From Holophagaceae bacterium (lineage in GTDB: Bacteria; Acidobacteriota; Holophagae; Holophagales; Holophagaceae), in NCBI GenBank assembly GCA_021286765.1, contig JAJTBS010000006.1:1-64000 (forward strand): 64,000 nucleotides of DNA, given 5' to 3'. The first letter of the stretch is position 1; every line of letters starts with the position of its first letter. Of this stretch, positions 36,034-45,830 are shown piece after piece. The notes below the pieces were generated by a model. It searched no databases and was not told the origin of the DNA. It saw only the letters and a program-made list of their open reading frames with translations. The position numbers and the translations under genes were made by a program.

Positions 36034-36692
36034 GGCTTCCTCTGGCGGCGGCGCAGCGCGTAGGTGAAGGTCAGCACCAGGAAGGACACGCCCAGCAGCA
36101 GGGCGGCGGTGCGGGCGGCGGGGGCATAGTCCATGGCCTGCACCTGGTCGTAGATGGCGATGCTCACGGTGCGGGTGCGGCCCGGCAGGTTGCCACCCAC
36201 CATGAGCACCACGCCGAACTCACCGAGGGTGTGGGCGAAGCTGAGCACCACGCCCGTGAGGATGCCCGCCCAGCTGAGCGGGGCGATGACGCGCAGGAAG
36301 GTGCGGAGCCGCGATTCGCCCAGGCACCAGGAGGCTTCGACGAGCCCGCGGTCCACGGCGGCGAAGGCGGCGGCTAGGGGCTGGATCATGAAGGGCAGGC
36401 TGTAGAGCACCGAGGCCAGGAGCAGGCCCTCGAAGGAGAAGGGCAGGGTGCGGCCGAAGAGGCTCTCCCAGGCGCGGCCGAAGGGGCTGCGGGGCCCCAT
36501 GGCCATAAGCAGGTAGAAGCCCAGCACGGTGGGGGGCAGCACCAGGGGCATGGCCACCACGGCCTCCACGAGGAACTTCCAGCGCCGCCGGGAGGTGGCC
36601 AGCCAGTAGGCCAGGGGGAGGCCGAGGACGAGCAGTGAGACCGTGGTCAGGGTCGCGAGCCAGAGGCTCAGGCGGATCGCCTGCCAGTCCAT
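36018..36692 (-). CDS. modB: Molybdate ABC transporter permease
   Basis: 224 residues with about five to six membrane helices. The ATPase-docking EAA-like loop is in VEASWCLGESRLRTFLRVIAP. PLVLPPTVLGFYLLMAMG and AHTLGEFGVVLMVGG are highly characteristic of ModB. The ATG at 36692 overlaps the modA stop by one base; the longer open frame upstream is a shadow. It forms the inner-membrane channel for molybdate delivered by ModA. Confidence 0.94.
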   Translation of the reverse strand: MDWQAIRLSLWLATLTTVSLLVLGLPLAYWLATSRRRWKFLVEAVVAMPLVLPPTVLGFYLLMAMGPRSPFGRAWESLFGRTLPFSFEGLLLASVLYSLPFMIQPLAAAFAAVDRGLVEASWCLGESRLRTFLRVIAPLSWAGILTGVVLSFAHTLGEFGVVLMVGGNLPGRTRTVSIAIYDQVQAMDYAPAARTAALLLGVSFLVLTFTYALRRRQRKPWTLI

Positions 36693-37459
36693 CAGCGGGC
36701 CGCCACCACGAAGCCGAACCGGCGGAGGATCTCCACCGCGGGCGGCGATTGCATGAAGGCCCGGAAGGCCAGGGCGCCCGCGCGGTTCCGGGCGTGGTTC
36801 AGGATCACGCCGCCTTGATCCAGGGGGGGGTGGGCGTCCTCCGGCAGTTCCCAGTAGCGGCCAGTGGCCGCCATGACAGGGGCCTTGGCCAGAGAGAGCG
36901 CCAGGATGCCGATGTCGGCGGCGCCGGTCTGAACGAACTGGGCGGCCTGGCCGATGTTCTCGCCGAAGACCAGGCGCGGCTGCACGGCATCCAGCAGGCC
37001 GAGCTTGATCAGCGCCGCCTCGGCGGCCCGGCCGTAGGGAGCCACCCGCGGGTTGGCGATGGCTACCTTCTTCGCGGCGGGATACAGCAGGGCCTTCATG
37101 CCCAGCTGCTCCACGGGGATGGGGGAGCCCTTCGGCACCCACAGCACCAGGTGGCCCCGACTGTAGAGGAACTCCGTGCTCCCATCTGCCACCCCCGCCT
37201 CCACCAGCTTCTTCGGATAGCTCAGGTCCGCTGAGAGGAAGAGGTCGAAGGGGGCCTTGCTCATCAGCTGGGCGTGGAAGTTCCCCGAGGAACCGTAGGT
37301 GATGGCCACATCCAGGCCGGGATGGGTGTTCACGAAGGCAGCCTTCACTTCAACAAGCGCGAACTGAAGGTCGGCCGCGGCAGCGATGGCCAGCTGCGGC
37401 GATTCCGAACGGCCAACCAGGGCCATCAGGCAGAGCAGCAGGATCCTGAGGTGGGGCAT
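36692..37459 (-). CDS. modA: Molybdate-binding periplasmic protein
   Basis: 255 residues with a signal peptide (about 1-20). Mature landmarks are IAAAADLQFAL, TYGSSGNFHAQLMSKAPFDLFLSAD, ANPRVAPYGRAAEAAL and GAADIGILALS, all typical of ModA substrate-binding proteins. AAGGA precedes the ATG. The 162-base gap to the divergent sensor kinase carries no molybdenum-cofactor riboswitch or ModE site that I can recognise. Molybdate supply fits an organism using molybdoenzymes, none of which is in the window. Confidence 0.94.
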   Translation of the reverse strand: MPHLRILLLCLMALVGRSESPQLAIAAAADLQFALVEVKAAFVNTHPGLDVAITYGSSGNFHAQLMSKAPFDLFLSADLSYPKKLVEAGVADGSTEFLYSRGHLVLWVPKGSPIPVEQLGMKALLYPAAKKVAIANPRVAPYGRAAEAALIKLGLLDAVQPRLVFGENIGQAAQFVQTGAADIGILALSLAKAPVMAATGRYWELPEDAHPPLDQGGVILNHARNRAGALAFRAFMQSPPAVEILRRFGFVVAAR

Positions 37460-37621
37460 GTCGCGGTCCTTGGAGGTTCGCTTCGGCAGCCCTCCCATCA
37501 TGCCCCTTGGGGCGGGCCCGCTCCAGCCCGGGCTTGCGGCGCGGGGCCCTCCACCCGGATTGCAGGTGCGCCCGGCGACCCGCTCGGTTCTAATCGAAGG
37601 CAGTCCCCCGAAGGAGCTCCC

Positions 37622-40597
37622 GTGCCCTTCCTCAACCAGCGGTCCATTGCGGCGCAGGTCCGCGTGGCGCTGGGCCTGCTCGCACTCCTGATGCTGCTGG
37701 CCTCCCTGGGGATGCTGGTGCTGGCCCGGAGGGCGGCCCGGCAGGCGAGCGATGTGTACCGGGATCACCTGCAGCCGATGATCTGGCTCATGGATGTCTC
37801 CGAGGCCTACTCGGTGGACATCACCATCTCCTTCCGGATGGTGCGCGCCGGGCGCATGGCCCCAGAAGAGGGATTGCGCCGGCTCAGGGAAGGGGAGGCC
37901 AAGGCCAGGCGGAACTGGGCCGCCTTCCGGTCGAAGCGGGCGGCGACGCCGGCGATTCTGGAGACGGAGGAGGAGCTCGCCCGGCTGGAGAAGGTCGGCG
38001 AGCAGCTGGCGGTCATGCTTCCGGGCGGCATGATGAGCAAAGAGTTGGGGATCTTCGGAGATCACCAATGGCTGCCGGAGGTGCTGAACTGCTCGCGCAT
38101 CCTCGCACATCTGCGGGCCGAGGAGGATCGCCGGGCTGAGAGCACGATTCAGGCGCTGGAGCTCAGCTCCTGGCGGACCACCCTGGGGGGCCTGGCCCTG
38201 ATGCTGGCCTCGCTGGTGCTGGCCCTCGGCTTGGGGCAGGGCTTCGCCGCCCACCTGCGGAAGGGTGTGAATTCGCTGGTGGCGCGCCTGAGGAGCGTGG
38301 CGGATGGGAACCTCGAGCCAGCTCCGGTGGCGCCCGGGGGCAGCGAACTGGCGAGCGCGGAGCGGGCCCTGAACCGCACGGTGGCCCACCTGCGGCAGCT
38401 GATCACGGAGAACCAGGCGCAGAAGGCCCTGGAGCGGGCCATCCTGGACGGGGCCCGCGCCATGATCATCGGCCTGGACCTCGAAGGGCGGGTCAGCCGC
38501 TGGAATCATGCCGCAGAGCAGCTCCTGGGCTACCGGGCCGACGAGGTCATCGGGCGGGCCACCCCCGAGCTCTGGCGGCTCCCGGAAGAGCTGGCCGCGT
38601 TGGCCGTGGAGATCGGCGAGCGGGTGGGGCGAAACCTGGCCCCGGGCCCCGAGACGCTGCAGGTGGCCGCGACCATTCCGGGCTTCGCCACCGAGTGCCA
38701 CTTCAAGGCCAAGGATGGCTCCCTCATCCCCGTGCTGCTGACCATCTCCCAGGTGCGCGGCCCCGAGGGCGCCCTGCTCGGCACCATGGGCGTGGCCCTG
38801 GACCTGAGGGATCTGGATCGCCTCCGGAAGGAGCTGCGCGCCAGCGAGGACCGCTACCGCCTGCTGGCGGAACGGCTGCCGGACGTGGTCTACCAGTCGC
38901 AGATCTGGCCTGACGGCCGGCGGGCCTGGCCCTTTATCAGCCCCCAGTTCCACTCCTTTTATGGCGTGGAGCCGGCCGCGCTGGAGCGGGACCCGGACTA
39001 CTCCCTCAATAAGCTTCATCCCGAGGACCGGCCCGGGTTCCTCGCCTGCCTGGAGGAGGCCACCACCCGCATGGGACCCCTGACCTGGGAGGGGAGGACC
39101 TTCACGGAGCGGCCTGGCGAGCTGAAGTGGGTCCGGGTCCGCCGGAGCCCCACGCTGCAGCCCGACGGCAGCATCCTTTGGGATGGCGTGACGGAAGACA
39201 TCACCCGCCTCAAGCAGTCCGCGGAGGCGCTGCGCCTGAGTGAGGCCCGAGCCCTGGAGGCCTCCCGGGCCAAGAGCGCCTTCCTGGCCAGCATGAGCCA
39301 CGAGCTGCGCACGCCCCTCTCGGCCATCCTCGGCTACTCCCGGCTCATGGCCCGGGACCTGGGCCGCAGCGAGGAGGACCGCGTCCAGCTGGAGCACGTG
39401 CTTCGGGCCGGAGAGCACCTGCTCTCCCTCATCAACGATGTGCTCTCCCTCTCGAAGATCGAGGCGGGGAGGATGGAGTTGCGGCCTGCCGCCTTCGCTC
39501 CGGTCGGGCTGGTGCGCGAGCTGGAAGCCCTGTTCCGGCTCTCAGCCCAGAGCAAGGGACTGGCCTTCGAGATCGAAGCCCGGGGGCTGCCCGACCTGGT
39601 CGAGGGGGACCAGCCCAAGCTGCGGCAGGTGCTGGTGAACCTGCTGGGCAACGCCCTGAAGTTCACCGCCCACGGCACGGTGAGGCTCACCGTCTCCTGG
39701 CGCGGTGGCATCGGCGCCTTCCGGGTGGAGGATACGGGCCCGGGGATTCCGGTGGAGGAGCAGGTCCAGATCTTCGCCGCCTTCCACCAGACCGCCCTGG
39801 GGCACACCAGCGGCGGCACCGGGCTCGGGCTCCACATCAGCCAGGCCCTGGTCGCCCTGATGGGAGGCCAGGTCCGCATCGACAGCCTGCCCGGTCGGGG
39901 CTCCCGCTTCGATTTCGAGATCCCGCTGCCCGAACCGGAGGGCCCTGTGATTCTGCCTTCGCGGGGGCGGGTGGTGCGCCTGGCTGCGGGAGAGGCGCCC
40001 CGGAAGCTGCTGATCGTGGATGATCGCGTCGAGAACCGGGACATGCTGGATCGCCTGCTCCGCCTCGTGGGCTTCCACTGCAGCCTGGCCGAGCACGGGG
40101 CGGCGGGACTGGAGCAGTGGCGCGAAGGCCACCCGGACCTGATCCTCATGGATCTCCGGATGCCGGTCCTGGATGGTTTCGGGGCCGTGGAGCAGCTGCG
40201 CCGCCTGGAAGGGGAGCTGGGACGTGCGCGGACGCCGGTGCTGGCGATCAGCGCCAGCGTCTACGACGTCAGCACGGAGGACCTGATCCGCCGCGGCTTC
40301 GACGCCTTCCTCACCAAGCCCATCGACGAGGAGCAGCTGTTCGCCAGCCTGGAAGACCTCCTCGGCGTCCGCTTCGAGCGCAGCACCCTGGCCGGGGAGG
40401 CCGGGCCTGCCCCCCTGGATGCCCTCGCCCACCAGCACCCGGATTGGCAGGCCCGATTCCTCGACCAGGTGGCCAGCGGCGACCTGGAGGCCGCCGAATC
40501 CCTGTTGAGGGAACTGACGGATTCCGGTCTCGCCGAAGCCACCCGGGCCGCCCTCCGGGCCTATAATTTGGAAGACATCCTGAAACAACTCCGCTGA
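37622..40597 (+). CDS. Membrane hybrid sensor histidine kinase (HAMP, two PAS, HisKA, HATPase, receiver)
   Basis: 991 residues from GTG 37622 behind AAGGAG. A first membrane segment (about 15-37), a periplasmic helical sensor (about 40-180) and a second membrane segment (about 185-205) lead to a HAMP-like region. PAS domains follow at about 265-400 and 405-530. HisKA has His560 in SMSHELRTPLSA, and the ATPase carries LVNLLGNALKF and GTGLGLHISQAL. The receiver has Asp844 in LILMDLRMPVLDG. About 90 residues after it include YNLEDILKQL. The next gene follows after seven bases. Confidence 0.9.
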   Translation: MPFLNQRSIAAQVRVALGLLALLMLLASLGMLVLARRAARQASDVYRDHLQPMIWLMDVSEAYSVDITISFRMVRAGRMAPEEGLRRLREGEAKARRNWAAFRSKRAATPAILETEEELARLEKVGEQLAVMLPGGMMSKELGIFGDHQWLPEVLNCSRILAHLRAEEDRRAESTIQALELSSWRTTLGGLALMLASLVLALGLGQGFAAHLRKGVNSLVARLRSVADGNLEPAPVAPGGSELASAERALNRTVAHLRQLITENQAQKALERAILDGARAMIIGLDLEGRVSRWNHAAEQLLGYRADEVIGRATPELWRLPEELAALAVEIGERVGRNLAPGPETLQVAATIPGFATECHFKAKDGSLIPVLLTISQVRGPEGALLGTMGVALDLRDLDRLRKELRASEDRYRLLAERLPDVVYQSQIWPDGRRAWPFISPQFHSFYGVEPAALERDPDYSLNKLHPEDRPGFLACLEEATTRMGPLTWEGRTFTERPGELKWVRVRRSPTLQPDGSILWDGVTEDITRLKQSAEALRLSEARALEASRAKSAFLASMSHELRTPLSAILGYSRLMARDLGRSEEDRVQLEHVLRAGEHLLSLINDVLSLSKIEAGRMELRPAAFAPVGLVRELEALFRLSAQSKGLAFEIEARGLPDLVEGDQPKLRQVLVNLLGNALKFTAHGTVRLTVSWRGGIGAFRVEDTGPGIPVEEQVQIFAAFHQTALGHTSGGTGLGLHISQALVALMGGQVRIDSLPGRGSRFDFEIPLPEPEGPVILPSRGRVVRLAAGEAPRKLLIVDDRVENRDMLDRLLRLVGFHCSLAEHGAAGLEQWREGHPDLILMDLRMPVLDGFGAVEQLRRLEGELGRARTPVLAISASVYDVSTEDLIRRGFDAFLTKPIDEEQLFASLEDLLGVRFERSTLAGEAGPAPLDALAHQHPDWQARFLDQVASGDLEAAESLLRELTDSGLAEATRAALRAYNLEDILKQLR

Positions 40598-40604
40598 GGT
40601 CGAC

Positions 40605-41738
40605 ATGCTCGTCCCGCCCGCCGATGTCCTCCTGGTGGATGACAACCCCACCAACCTTGATGTGCTTGCGCGGGTGCTGCGGTCCCAGAACCACCGGGTC
40701 CGGACCGTCACCAGCGGGGCCCTGGCCCTGGAAGCCATGCGGCGCCAGCCCCCTGAAGTGGTCCTGCTGGACGTGGCCATGCCGGACATGGACGGCTACC
40801 AGACCTGCGCCCTCATCCGGGACGACCCCAAGCTGGCGAGCATCCCCGTGCTGTTCATCAGCGCCATGGACGGGCCCCTGGACAAGGTGAAGGCCTTCGA
40901 GAGCGGCGGCCGGGACTACGTCACGAAGCCCTTCGCCGCCGAGGAGGTCCTGGCCCGGGTCGAGCACCACGTGAACCTGGGACGCCTGCAGAAGCACATG
41001 GAGCAGCAGAACCAGTCGCTGCTGGACGCGAACCTCAAGCTGAAGGAGATCCATGTCCTCAAGGCGAACTTCACCGCCATGCTGGTCCACGACCTCCGTT
41101 CGCCCCTGACCAGCGTGGGCCTCACCCTGGAGCTGCTCCAGTCCGGGCAGGCCCCGAAGCCGGGCATGATCGACCAGGCCGTGGACAGCTTCCAGCGCGT
41201 GCAGGGCCTCCTGGACGAGATGCTGGACCTGCATCGCAGCGAACATGGCCAGATGCCCCTGCGCAGCGACACCATCGATCCGGTGGCCTGGCTGCAGGGC
41301 TTTGCCGACCAGTTTTCGGTGCGGGCCCAGGCCGAAGGCATCCTCTTCCAAACCTACTGGCCGGAGGCCCTGGCCCCCATCAAGGGCGACCGGAGCAAGC
41401 TCGACCGCGTGCTCCACAACCTGCTCAGCAATGCCATCAAGTTCACCCCTCGCGGGGGGGCCGTGAAACTGGAGGCAGCGCTGGAGTTCGGGGCGGGGGT
41501 GGAGGCCGGGCTCCGCTTCCTGCGGATCGCCGTCATCGACACGGGCCGCGGCATTCCCGCCGAGCAGCTGCCCTTCGTCTTCGACCCCTTCCGGCAATCG
41601 GAACCGGGGGACGCCCACCGCGGCTTCGGCCTGGGGCTCGCGATCGTGCAGCGCCTGGTGGCCGCCCACCATGGGCAGATCCGCGCCCAGAGCCAGCTGG
41701 GCTTCGGCAGCAACTTCACGATCCTGCTGCCCTGCTAG
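40605..41738 (+). CDS. Receiver-histidine kinase protein (REC first)
   Basis: 377 residues. An N-terminal receiver (Asp56 in [16 protein letters not shown] near 110) is followed by a coiled linker, HisKA with His162 in [12 protein letters not shown], and a HATPase with [16 protein letters not shown] and [18 protein letters not shown]. There are no membrane segments, so it is cytoplasmic. It probably receives phosphate from, or signals with, the hybrid kinase just upstream. No DNA-binding output is present. The orphan HPt protein at 19927-20292 is a possible partner, by inference. Confidence 0.88.
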   Translation: MLVPPADVLLVDDNPTNLDVLARVLRSQNHRVRTVTSGALALEAMRRQPPEVVLLDVAMPDMDGYQTCALIRDDPKLASIPVLFISAMDGPLDKVKAFESGGRDYVTKPFAAEEVLARVEHHVNLGRLQKHMEQQNQSLLDANLKLKEIHVLKANFTAMLVHDLRSPLTSVGLTLELLQSGQAPKPGMIDQAVDSFQRVQGLLDEMLDLHRSEHGQMPLRSDTIDPVAWLQGFADQFSVRAQAEGILFQTYWPEALAPIKGDRSKLDRVLHNLLSNAIKFTPRGGAVKLEAALEFGAGVEAGLRFLRIAVIDTGRGIPAEQLPFVFDPFRQSEPGDAHRGFGLGLAIVQRLVAAHHGQIRAQSQLGFGSNFTILLPC

Positions 41739-41807
41739 GGCCCGCCTGGAATTCCCCTCCACGGACGCCCTCGGCGGCTCCAGAATGAAGGGTTCCTAGG
41801 AGCCTCC

Positions 41808-43577
41808 ATGCGCCTGCTTCCAGCCCTGATCCTCGGTGTTCCCCTGATGGCCCAGATGACCGCCCCCCTGCAGGACCGGGCCGACCGCTTCCTGAAGCTG
41901 GTGAACGCGGGCTACCAGTCGCTCACCTACGTGGCTCAGCAGGCCGGCTGGAATGCGGCCTCCAACGTGAAACCCGAGAACGATGCCGCGGCGGAGTGGG
42001 CGGGGAAGGCCTATGCGGCCTTCAATGGCAACCCCGCGCTGATCACCGAGGCCCGGGAGCTGCTCCAGCATCGGAAGGAACTGAAGGAAGTCACGGTTCG
42101 CCAGCTAGAGCGTGTCCTGCTCAACGCCGCTGAAGGGCCCATGACCAAGCCAGATCTGGTGGCGGCGCGGGTGGCCGCAGAAACAGCGCAGACCAGCACC
42201 CTGAACGGCTTCGTCTGGAAGCTGGATGGCAAGCCCATCTCGGCGAACCAGATCGACGGCCTCCTGGCCAAGAGCGACAACCTGGCAGAGCGCCGGAAGG
42301 TGTGGGAAGTCTCCAAGGAGAACGGCCCGGCCCTGAAGGAGGGCCTGCTGAAGCTGCGCGACCTCCGCAACGGCTGCGCCCAGGCCCTGGGCTATCCCGA
42401 CTACTTCACCCTCCAGGTGGCCAAGTACGACCTCAGCACCGACGAGATGATGGCCTTCAACCGCAAGTTCCTGGCCGAGCTGAAGCCTCTCTACCTGCAA
42501 CTGCACACCTGGGTGAAGTACGAGATGGCCAAGAAGTACGGCCAGCCGGTGCCCAAGGCCATCCCCGCCCACTGGATCAACAACCGCTGGAGCCAGAACT
42601 GGACCGGGTTCGTGACGGCCGTGGACTTCGATCCCTACTTCAAGGGCTGGCAGCCCGAGCGGATCGTGAAGACGGCCGAGGCCTTCTACACGGGGCTGGG
42701 CTTCGACCCGCTGCCCGCCTCCTTCTGGGTGAAGTCCGACCTCTATCCCGTGAAGCCCGGCGAGACGCGGAAGAAGAACAGCCATGCCTTCTGCAACCAC
42801 CTGGACCTGGAGAACGACATCCGCAGCCTCATGAGCGTGGAAGCCAACAGCCAGTGGTTCGAGACCGCCCACCACGAGCTGGGCCACGGCTACTACTTCA
42901 TGAGCTACACCAACCCGAACGTGCCGCCCCTCCTGCGGGACGGCGCCAACCCCAGCTTCCACGAGGGCGTGGGCGAGCTGGTCGGCCTGGCCACCCGCCA
43001 GATCCCCTACCTGAAGGCGACGGGCGTCCTGCCTGCCGACTACAAGGTGGACGAGATGCAGGTGCTGCTGAACGACGCCCTGGAGACCGCCATCCCCTTC
43101 ATGTTCTGGGCCTGCGGCACCATGCCCGAGTGGGAGGCGGAGTTCTACGCCAAGGGCATGCCCGCCGATCAGATGAACGCCCGGTGGTGGAAGCGGGTCC
43201 GCGAGCTGCAGGGCGTGGAGCCCCCCAGCCCGCGCGGTGAGCAGTTCTGCGACGCGGCCACGAAGACCCACATCAACGACAATCCCGCCTACTACTACAG
43301 CTACGGGTGGGCCACCGTCTTCAAGTTCCAGCTGCACGACCACATCGCCCGCAAGATCCTCCACCAGGATCCCCGCGCCACCAACTATGCCGGCCACAAG
43401 GAGGTGGGCGCCTTCCTCAAGACCATCCTCGCCAAAGGGGCCACGGAGGACTGGCGCAAGGTGCTGAAGGACGCCACGGGCGAGGACCTCTCCACGCGGG
43501 CCATGATGGACTACTTCAAACCTCTGATGGCCTGGCTGGAGCAGCAGAACAAGGGCCGCCAGATCGGCTGGGACTGA
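41808..43577 (+). CDS. M2 family peptidyl-dipeptidase (ACE-like zinc metallopeptidase)
   Basis: 589 residues with a signal peptide (about 1-16). The zinc site is HELGH (His356, Glu357, His360) with the third ligand Glu386 in FHEGVGE. The intervening YYFMSYTNPNVPPLLRDGANPSFHE matches angiotensin-converting enzyme homologues, with two extra residues in the loop. It removes dipeptides from the C termini of peptides in the periplasm or outside. It lies two bases before hslO and starts a long run of plus-strand genes. Confidence 0.93.
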   Translation: MRLLPALILGVPLMAQMTAPLQDRADRFLKLVNAGYQSLTYVAQQAGWNAASNVKPENDAAAEWAGKAYAAFNGNPALITEARELLQHRKELKEVTVRQLERVLLNAAEGPMTKPDLVAARVAAETAQTSTLNGFVWKLDGKPISANQIDGLLAKSDNLAERRKVWEVSKENGPALKEGLLKLRDLRNGCAQALGYPDYFTLQVAKYDLSTDEMMAFNRKFLAELKPLYLQLHTWVKYEMAKKYGQPVPKAIPAHWINNRWSQNWTGFVTAVDFDPYFKGWQPERIVKTAEAFYTGLGFDPLPASFWVKSDLYPVKPGETRKKNSHAFCNHLDLENDIRSLMSVEANSQWFETAHHELGHGYYFMSYTNPNVPPLLRDGANPSFHEGVGELVGLATRQIPYLKATGVLPADYKVDEMQVLLNDALETAIPFMFWACGTMPEWEAEFYAKGMPADQMNARWWKRVRELQGVEPPSPRGEQFCDAATKTHINDNPAYYYSYGWATVFKFQLHDHIARKILHQDPRATNYAGHKEVGAFLKTILAKGATEDWRKVLKDATGEDLSTRAMMDYFKPLMAWLEQQNKGRQIGWD

Positions 43578-43579
43578 GC

Positions 43580-44416
43580 ATGGAGGATCGGATCCACCAG
43601 GCCCGGGTCATCAAGGCCCTCACGAAGGACCGGCACATCCGCCTGTCCTCGCTGGACGCCAGCCCGTTGTGGGACGGCGTGCGGCGGGGACATCCGCACC
43701 TGGACCCCGAGGCCTGCGCCTGCCTCACCGAGCTGCTGTCGGCCACGGCCCTGCTCCAGGGCCGCACGGTCTTCGAGGAGCGCCTGCAGCTGCTGGTCAA
43801 GGGCTCGGGCCGCGCCAAGGCCGTGGTGGCGGACTGCTGGCCCGACGGCACCATCCGCGGCGTGCTCGATCTGGGCGATGCAGCTGCCGGGCATTGGATC
43901 CAGGCTCCAGGTGTGCTGCAGGTGATGCGTTCCAATCCGGCCGGTTCGCCCTACATCGGCAACCTGGAGCTGGTGGAGGGCGGCATCCAGGTGCAGGTGG
44001 AGCACTACCTGCAGAACTCCGAGCAGATCCAGGCGAGCCTCACCCTCTGGTGCGATCCCGGCACGGGGGAGGCCGGCGGGCTGCTGGTGGAGCTGCTGCC
44101 GGACTGTCCTCCGGCCCGCGTCGCCCGGCTGGTGCAGGCCATCGAAGGCCTGGAGGTGGTGCCCCACTGGGAGCGCACGCCGGAATTCCTGGCCTCCTGG
44201 ATCTCCCAGGGCGAAGGCACCGAGGAACTGGCCGCCATGGACCTCTTCTACCGCTGCCGCTGCACCCGCGAAGCCCTGCTGGAGACCCTGCGGGGGTTTC
44301 CCGAAGCCCAGAAGGCCGATCTCTTCAAGGAAGGCGACCCTCTGGAGGTCCGCTGCGACTACTGCGGCAAGCTCTACCCCGTCACCCGCGGGGACCTGCT
44401 GCCGGGGCAGGCCTGA
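43580..44416 (+). CDS. hslO: Hsp33 redox-regulated chaperone
   Basis: 278 residues. The C-terminal zinc switch is Cys226-x-Cys228 (CRCTRE) and Cys259-x2-Cys262 (CDYCGK). These cysteines form disulfides under oxidative stress and activate the holdase. LLSATALLQGR, GSPYIGNLELVEGGI and the EQIQASL region match the N-terminal domain. The start at 43580 follows the M2 peptidase stop by two bases; the longer open frame is out of family. The stop overlaps the acyltransferase gene by one base. Confidence 0.93.
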   Translation: MEDRIHQARVIKALTKDRHIRLSSLDASPLWDGVRRGHPHLDPEACACLTELLSATALLQGRTVFEERLQLLVKGSGRAKAVVADCWPDGTIRGVLDLGDAAAGHWIQAPGVLQVMRSNPAGSPYIGNLELVEGGIQVQVEHYLQNSEQIQASLTLWCDPGTGEAGGLLVELLPDCPPARVARLVQAIEGLEVVPHWERTPEFLASWISQGEGTEELAAMDLFYRCRCTREALLETLRGFPEAQKADLFKEGDPLEVRCDYCGKLYPVTRGDLLPGQA

Positions 44417-45120
44417 TGGCCGCCCGGCTGGTCATCGCGGACCGGGGCCGGCCCCTGGGCTCGCCCTTTTCGGTGTGGTTGAACTTCCGCGCGGTGCCCT
44501 TTCTCGTGGCCGGGCTCACCAAGCTCTGGTCGTACACCCTGCGGGTGCGGCGCGAGAGGTTTGATGCCGTGGAGGACCTCCTGGCCCGGGACGAGCGCTT
44601 CATTCTCAGCTTCTGGCACCGGCGCCTCTTCATGATGCCGCTGGCCTACCCCTTCCAGCGGAAGGGGCGGGGTGTGGCCATCCTGTCCAGCGACAGCAAG
44701 GACGGCGAGCGCAGCGCGGCCACCTGGCGCTGGTTCGGCATCCACGCCGTGCGCGGCACCGCCAGCGACGACGGCGCCAAGGCCCTGGTGCGCATGATCC
44801 AGGCCGTAAAGCAGGGCTGGGACTTCGGCATCACGCCTGACGGCCCCCGTGGCCCCCTCATGGAGCTGAAGCCCGGCACCATCGCCCTGGCCCGCAAGAC
44901 CGGCGCCTGGATCATCCCCGTGACGCTGGCCTATGACCGATGCTTCGAGCTGAAGACCTGGGACCGCATGGTCATCCCCTTTCCCTTCGCCACGTGTGTG
45001 ATCCGCTACGGCACGCCGTTCCGGGTCGAACCCAAGGCGGATGATCACGCCGAAGGGCTGCGCCTACAGCGGGAGATGGACGTACTGGAATCCTGGGCCC
45101 AAGGAGTCCTCCATGCCTGA
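44416..45120 (+). CDS. DUF374-type lysophospholipid acyltransferase family protein
   Basis: 234 residues. It shows FWHRRLFMMPL, SSDSKDGERSAATWRWFGI, ALVRMIQAVKQGWDFGITPDGPRGP and AWIIPVTLAY, the conserved blocks of DUF374 proteins. These belong to the acyltransferase superfamily near LpxL/PlsC and act on lipid A or lyso-lipids at the inner membrane. The acceptor is not known. ATG 44416 overlaps the hslO stop, and the 3' end overlaps queC by eight bases. Confidence 0.88.
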   Translation: MAARLVIADRGRPLGSPFSVWLNFRAVPFLVAGLTKLWSYTLRVRRERFDAVEDLLARDERFILSFWHRRLFMMPLAYPFQRKGRGVAILSSDSKDGERSAATWRWFGIHAVRGTASDDGAKALVRMIQAVKQGWDFGITPDGPRGPLMELKPGTIALARKTGAWIIPVTLAYDRCFELKTWDRMVIPFPFATCVIRYGTPFRVEPKADDHAEGLRLQREMDVLESWAQGVLHA

Positions 45121-45814
45121 GCTCGCTGTGGTCTCCCTCTCCGGCGGCATGGACTCCTGCGTGACCGCCGCCATCGCCAAGGCGGAAGGCTACGAGCTGG
45201 CGCTGCTCCACGCGGACTATGGCCAGCGCACGCAGGCTCGGGAGAAGCAGGCCTACCGGGACATCGCCGACTTCTACGGCGTGCCGGAGCCCCGCCGCCT
45301 CATCATCGGCTTCGACACCCTGAAGGCCATCGGCGGCTCGGCCCTCACGGATGCCAGCATTGCGTTGCCCGAGGGCGATCCCGAGCGGGCGGGCGTGCCG
45401 GTAAGCTACGTGCCCTTCCGCAATGCGCATCTGTTGGCCACCTGCGTGAGCTGGGCCGAGGTGCTGGGGGCCCGCGCCATCTTCGTGGGCTTCGTGGAGG
45501 AGGACAGCAGCGGCTACCCCGACTGCCGCGAGTCGTTCCTGAAGAGCTTCGAGCAGACCGCCAACCTGGGCACGAAGCCCGAGACCCAGCTGGCCTTCCA
45601 CGCGCCCTTGATCCACCTGCGCAAGTCCGAGATCGTTCGGAAGGGCCGGGAACTGGGGGCGCCGCTGCACCTCAGCTGGTCCTGCTACCAGGGGGAGTCC
45701 AAGGCCTGCGGCCACTGCGACTCCTGCCACCTGCGGCTCCGCGGCTTCAAGGAGGCGGGCTTCGCCGATCCCATTCCCTACGCCTACCTTCCGCCCGGCC
45801 TCGCCCCGCGTTAG
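45113..45814 (+). CDS. queC: 7-cyano-7-deazaguanine synthase
   Basis: Converts 7-carboxy-7-deazaguanine to preQ0 with ATP and ammonia, in the pathway to queuosine or other 7-deazaguanines. The 233-residue protein has the PP-loop SLSGGMDSCVTA at the start, YVPFRNAHLLATC, GYPDCRESFLKSF and a C-terminal zinc site of Cys191, Cys199, Cys202 and Cys205. AAGGAG precedes the ATG. The queF gene lies three genes downstream. queD and queE are not in the window. Confidence 0.96.
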   Translation: MPELAVVSLSGGMDSCVTAAIAKAEGYELALLHADYGQRTQAREKQAYRDIADFYGVPEPRRLIIGFDTLKAIGGSALTDASIALPEGDPERAGVPVSYVPFRNAHLLATCVSWAEVLGARAIFVGFVEEDSSGYPDCRESFLKSFEQTANLGTKPETQLAFHAPLIHLRKSEIVRKGRELGAPLHLSWSCYQGESKACGHCDSCHLRLRGFKEAGFADPIPYAYLPPGLAPR

Positions 45815-45830
45815 CGTGGCATGGTCCCCC

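Noticed and set aside
37460..37621. Molybdenum-cofactor riboswitch or ModE operator at modA
   Set aside because: No recognisable conserved stem set or ModE palindrome in the gap.
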